Below are positions 14,870 through 17,452 of a stretch of DNA of 17,452 bases, piece after piece. The notes under the pieces were generated by a model. That model searched no databases and was not told the DNA's origin. It saw nothing but the letters and a program-made list of their open reading frames with translations. The stretch lies in NCBI GenBank assembly GCA_910589595.1, contig CAJUTM010000037.1, positions 1-17,452 of the forward strand. Direction: 5' to 3'. This DNA is from an uncultured Eubacterium sp. (GTDB lineage: Bacteria > Bacillota > Clostridia > Lachnospirales > Lachnospiraceae). The position numbers and the translations under genes were made by a program. Every line of letters begins with the position of its first letter. Positions within the stretch are counted from its first letter, which is position 1.

Positions 14870-15706
14870 TCATAACTGTTCTATTTTTGCCATAAGTTCC
14901 TCATAGGTTATTCTATTTAATGCAAAATCCATCATCGCCAAATGTATTTTTTCGTCTTTTGTATATGTTCTGTTGATACATTTATCTAACAACTCCTCCT
15001 CATTTTCCATCGGTTTTCGCACATTTCTTCTCCCCGAAAATGCTTCATAATAGCGCACGCCAAATTTTCTCTGCGAAACCGCATCAATATGTATCCCATC
15101 CGGATTCGAAGTCAGACCGGCCGCTGTTACAAAATACGCATTGGGCTGTTCTGTAGCAAATCTCAATAATTCATTATTAATTAATTGATATTCCGTGCAA
15201 TTGATTCCAAACCCCGTTTTTCCCAGAAAGTCGCCCAAACCTCCGACGATAAACGGAACTTCTCCGGCATTTAACTGATTTCTCAGCGCCTCAACAATGA
15301 CCCGTAATTTTTTATAATATGTCCGGTAATTTCCACCGCTGCTGTCATTCTCCCCCTGATGCCATAAAATACAGAGAAGCTCGCTGTCCTGCATGGCAAA
15401 TTGCGCCTGACTGACGGCATGTTTAAAAAGCGTTCCCTCAACCGCCCAATCGTCTAACGAACTTCCTCCCTCCGCACAGGGAATCAGACCAATCTTTTCC
15501 TCTTCATTTTCCATACACCACATGGAAGCAAATGAACCAGCGAGCCCAACTCCGGCAACCGGCCGGTCATAATTAATCGGCTCTGTCATTATCTGCCATC
15601 TTCCGTTACGAAGCATTAAAATCCTTTCGTTGCAAATCATGGGAACTTCATCCATAAATCCCCGTCCGGCCATATTCGACTGTCCAATCATTAATACAGA
15701 TTTCAT
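14870..15706 (-). CDS. SASA/SGNH-type carbohydrate esterase (sialate O-acetylesterase-like)
   Basis: The protein has the blocks of the SASA family (Pfam PF03629) of acetyl-sugar esterases: nucleophile S10 in MIGQSNMAG, the glycine block EGGSS at 79-83, WHQGEND at 115-121, and the acid-base pair D203 and H206 in NPDGIH. The triad is complete, so it should be active. I start it at 15706 (MKSVLMIGQSNMAG, 278 residues) because GGAGG lies five bases upstream; a longer frame from 15784 has no ribosome site. There is no signal peptide, so it probably acts in the cytoplasm on imported acetylated sugars or oligosaccharides. No glycan transport or hydrolase genes are beside it. The natural substrate cannot be told. 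Confidence 0.9.
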   Translation of the reverse strand: MKSVLMIGQSNMAGRGFMDEVPMICNERILMLRNGRWQIMTEPINYDRPVAGVGLAGSFASMWCMENEEEKIGLIPCAEGGSSLDDWAVEGTLFKHAVSQAQFAMQDSELLCILWHQGENDSSGGNYRTYYKKLRVIVEALRNQLNAGEVPFIVGGLGDFLGKTGFGINCTEYQLINNELLRFATEQPNAYFVTAAGLTSNPDGIHIDAVSQRKFGVRYYEAFSGRRNVRKPMENEEELLDKCINRTYTKDEKIHLAMMDFALNRITYEELMAKIEQL

Positions 15707-15779
15707 TGTTACCTCCGATAAATTTTCTTTGCGATACATCCCACTCGTCAAAAATCTGAATGGAGTCGCGGTAATTGTA

Positions 15780-15808
15780 AACATATCACACTTCTTACTA
15801 TATCACAA
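15780..15808 (-). promoter_or_regulatory. Candidate promoter of the esterase gene
   Basis: On the minus strand TTGTGA (15808-15803) and TATGTT (15785-15780) are spaced by 17 bases, and the -10 is preceded by TGA, an extended -10 feature. A ten-base palindrome, TTGCATGCAA (15821-15830), lies just upstream and could be a regulator site. The boxes match the consensus only partly. Confidence 0.4.
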
Positions 15809-15842
15809 AAATGTGTGCGCTTGCATGCAATAGATAGTTTAA

Positions 15843-15867
15843 TTTACTTTTCCAATGCGGGGAGTAC
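15843..15867 (-). repeat. Possible decayed CRISPR repeat at the old end of the array
   Basis: The stretch TTTTCCAAT...GCGGGGAGTAC recalls the start (ATTTCAAT) and end (CGGGGAGCGAC) of the repeat with an internal deletion. It ends 34 bases before the first recognisable repeat, exactly one spacer length. Confidence 0.35.
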
Positions 15868-15901
15868 ATGGCAATAGGGCAGAGGAAATCAGATAGCAGT
15901 T

Positions 15902-17063
15902 AATTCAATCCACGCTCCCATATGGGGAGCGACGCTGGCGCAAAACATTCCACGACGTTTTGGGACAAATTTCAATCCACGCCCCCCACTCGGGGAGCGA
16001 CCGTTTGAAGAAGCAATAGACACGGAACAATGGTATATTTCAATCCACGCCCCCACACGGGGAGCGACACTTCATCCTTATGGTGCTTGTCTGCAATACT
16101 TTATTTCAATCCACGCCCCCACACGGGGAGCGACACTGGTGTTTTAACAATGGGTGAACTATATGTTATTTCAATCCACGCCCCCACACGGGGAGCGACT
16201 TGGTGGCGATATTTTGATATCTTAATTTATCGTATTTCAATCCACGCCCCCACACGGGGAGCGACACCGTCAAACCCCAATATGGATGTAGCCATAACAA
16301 TTTCAATCCACGCCCCCACACGGGGAGCGACACAGTTTAAATATTTACCATTACGAATATCCATAAATTTCAATCCACGCCCCCACACGGGGAGCGACAT
16401 AAAGGAGGTTAGGTTATATGGAGCTGACTTATATTTCAATCCACGCCCCCACACGGGGAGCGACTTTATCTGTTTACGACCAAATACATATCATCATGAT
16501 TTCAATCCACGCCCCCACACGGGGAGCGACACATTCTTCAACTGTGCCGATTGCTCGGTACTGCTATTTCAATCCACGCCCCCACACGGGGAGCGACGCA
16601 TTTATGCAGTTGCTATAATCGTCAAATGCGATTTCAATCCACGCCCCCACACGGGGAGCGACCAATCTCGATTTTGTCGGAGAGGATTGGGGGATTGATT
16701 TCAATCCACGCCCCCACTCGGGGAGCGACACATTAAGAAAAACATTTGGGTATCATTATTACCAATTTCAATCCACGCCCCCACACGGGGAGCGACCGCA
16801 CTTACGGCACTAGGTGTATCAAACGTCACGATTTCAATCCACGCCCCCACACGGGGAGCGACTTTTATGCCTGAGAGGGGGTGATGGGGATTTATATTTC
16901 AATCCACGCCCCCACACGGGGAGCGACCAATCTCGATTTTGTCGGAGAGGATTGGGGGGTTGATTTCAATCCACGCCCCCACACGGGGAGCGACATTAGC
17001 GTCTGGAGCTGGCACACTGCCAGTCATTACAATTTCAATCCACGCCCCCACACGGGGAGCGAC
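15902..17063 (-). CRISPR. Type I-C CRISPR array, 18 repeats and 17 spacers
   Basis: On the plus strand each 32-base repeat begins ATTTCAATCCACG and ends CGGGGAGCGAC. The minus-strand form GTCGC...GTGGATTGAAAT is the classic type I-C repeat, so crRNA is read from the minus strand. Repeats start at 15902, 15969, 16037, 16103, 16168, 16234, 16300, 16367, 16433, 16499, 16566, 16631, 16698, 16765, 16831, 16896, 16963 and 17032. Spacers are 33-37 bases. The leftmost repeat has four changes, the second has an extra C and an A-to-T change, and the one at 16698 has the same A-to-T change; the rest are identical. Decay on the left and the leader on the right agree that new spacers enter at the right. 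The stem GCCCCC/GGGG inside the repeat fits Cas5-type (Cas5d) processing. Spacers at 16663-16697 and 16928-16962 are near-identical. Confidence 0.98.
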
Positions 17064-17226
17064 AGCAAAAATGACATATTTATTCTGCTATTTTCTATAT
17101 TTTATTAGGCAATTTTAACAAAAATAATATGTCGCTTTAGTATTTTAACGATACACCCACCCTATTTCCTCATTTTTCGCGGTGCGAACCACCCAGATAT
17201 TTTATGTATGCTTCCGGCTCGCACTA
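17064..17226 (-). promoter_or_regulatory. CRISPR leader between cas2 and the first repeat
   Basis: This 163-base, AT-rich stretch separates the cas2 end from the newest repeat, the normal place of a type I-C leader. It should hold the array promoter and the Cas1-Cas2 integration site. At its cas2 side a nine-base stem, GTGCGAGCC with GGTTCGCAC on the minus strand (17224-17216 with 17190-17182, one G-U pair), may be the 3' hairpin of the cas mRNA. The part near the repeat is very AT-rich with several possible -10 boxes, and I cannot choose between them. Confidence 0.75.
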
Positions 17227-17452
17227 CTATATAATTAATGTTCCCTCTGCTTCATAAGATACTTTAGCGCCAAAATGTTCTACTTTTGACTGGTACTTAT
17301 TTCCCAAATTATAAAACCGCAAACTATCTTGTTTGGAATCAATTATTGATAACAGCCTGTCTTTCACCAATAATAATTGAGAAGAGTCTAGTGTGAAAAA
17401 TGATATTGTCAATATTGGTTGACACTTTTTTTACAAGGATATCAATGCCTAA
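17227..17452 (-). pseudogene. cas2: cas2 (type I-C), C-terminal half intact, upstream part disrupted; runs off the right edge
   Basis: From 17391 down to the TAG at 17229-17227, 54 codons read LDSSQLLLVKDRLLSIIDSK, then DSLRFYNLGNKY, KVEHFGAK and EGTLII. This is the C-terminal half of type I-C Cas2, the metal-dependent ferredoxin-fold partner of Cas1 in spacer integration. Upstream the expected QNSVFEC stretch before LD is not found: the same frame reads QPILTISFFT and then meets a TAA at 17433-17431. A neighbouring frame reads CKKSVN, close to the expected AKKCVN, and then hits stops, which suggests small deletions and frameshifts. A complete protein would need about 42 more codons, the first of them beyond the window. 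A TTG at 17412 could start a 61-residue fragment, but without the first strand and catalytic Asp it should not work. Confidence 0.7.

Noticed and set aside
16030..16698. A 222-codon open frame on the plus strand with a repeating HAPTRGAT or NPRPHTGSD pattern
   Set aside because: It is a translation of the CRISPR repeats and spacers. The periodic peptide comes from the repeat, and there is no ribosome site.

Overview
The window looks like chromosomal DNA of an anaerobic Firmicute, most likely a Lachnospiraceae-type clostridium. The pointers are moderate GC, strong AGGAGG-type ribosome sites, a tRNA-Trp T-box in front of a compact trp operon, a large lysine-rich secreted protein, a LytTR regulator paired with an XRE protein, an ECF S component next to a DUF1893 protein, and a type I-C CRISPR array. 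Genus cannot be fixed by reading alone. Every gene I can support lies on the minus strand, so transcription runs right to left.

Left part (1-5.5 kb): a 982-residue secreted protein (lysine-rich N-terminal half, DNRLRE-like region, PPC-like domain, Fn3-like domain, Kelch propeller) ends at an intrinsic terminator. Upstream of it lies a decayed stretch (about 3.29-4.28 kb). It holds a frameshifted lipoprotein-type gene, recognisable in three frames, and fragments of at least one more gene. Next comes a two-gene regulatory unit, an XRE-family DNA-binding protein followed one base later by a LytTR response regulator.

Middle (5.5-12.35 kb): a complete tryptophan operon, trpE-G-D-C-F-B-A, with most junctions overlapping or only a few bases apart. 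It is preceded by a consensus promoter (TTGACA-17-TACAAT) and a T-box leader with a UGG specifier and a terminator. Charged tRNA-Trp should stop transcription and uncharged tRNA-Trp should allow it. Together the seven enzymes convert chorismate to tryptophan.

Right-middle (12.35-15.8 kb): an operon of an iron-sulfur aldo/keto reductase, an ECF S component and a DUF1893 protein runs toward the trp promoter with no visible terminator between. A 203-bp MITE-like repeat with 20-bp inverted ends separates it from a SASA/SGNH-type carbohydrate esterase.

Right end (15.8-17.45 kb): a type I-C CRISPR array of 18 repeats and 17 spacers, with its leader on the right and the old end on the left. The array has one near-duplicate spacer pair that differs at a single seed position. 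Beyond the leader is the C-terminal half of cas2; its upstream part appears frameshifted or decayed before the window ends. No other cas gene is inside the window.
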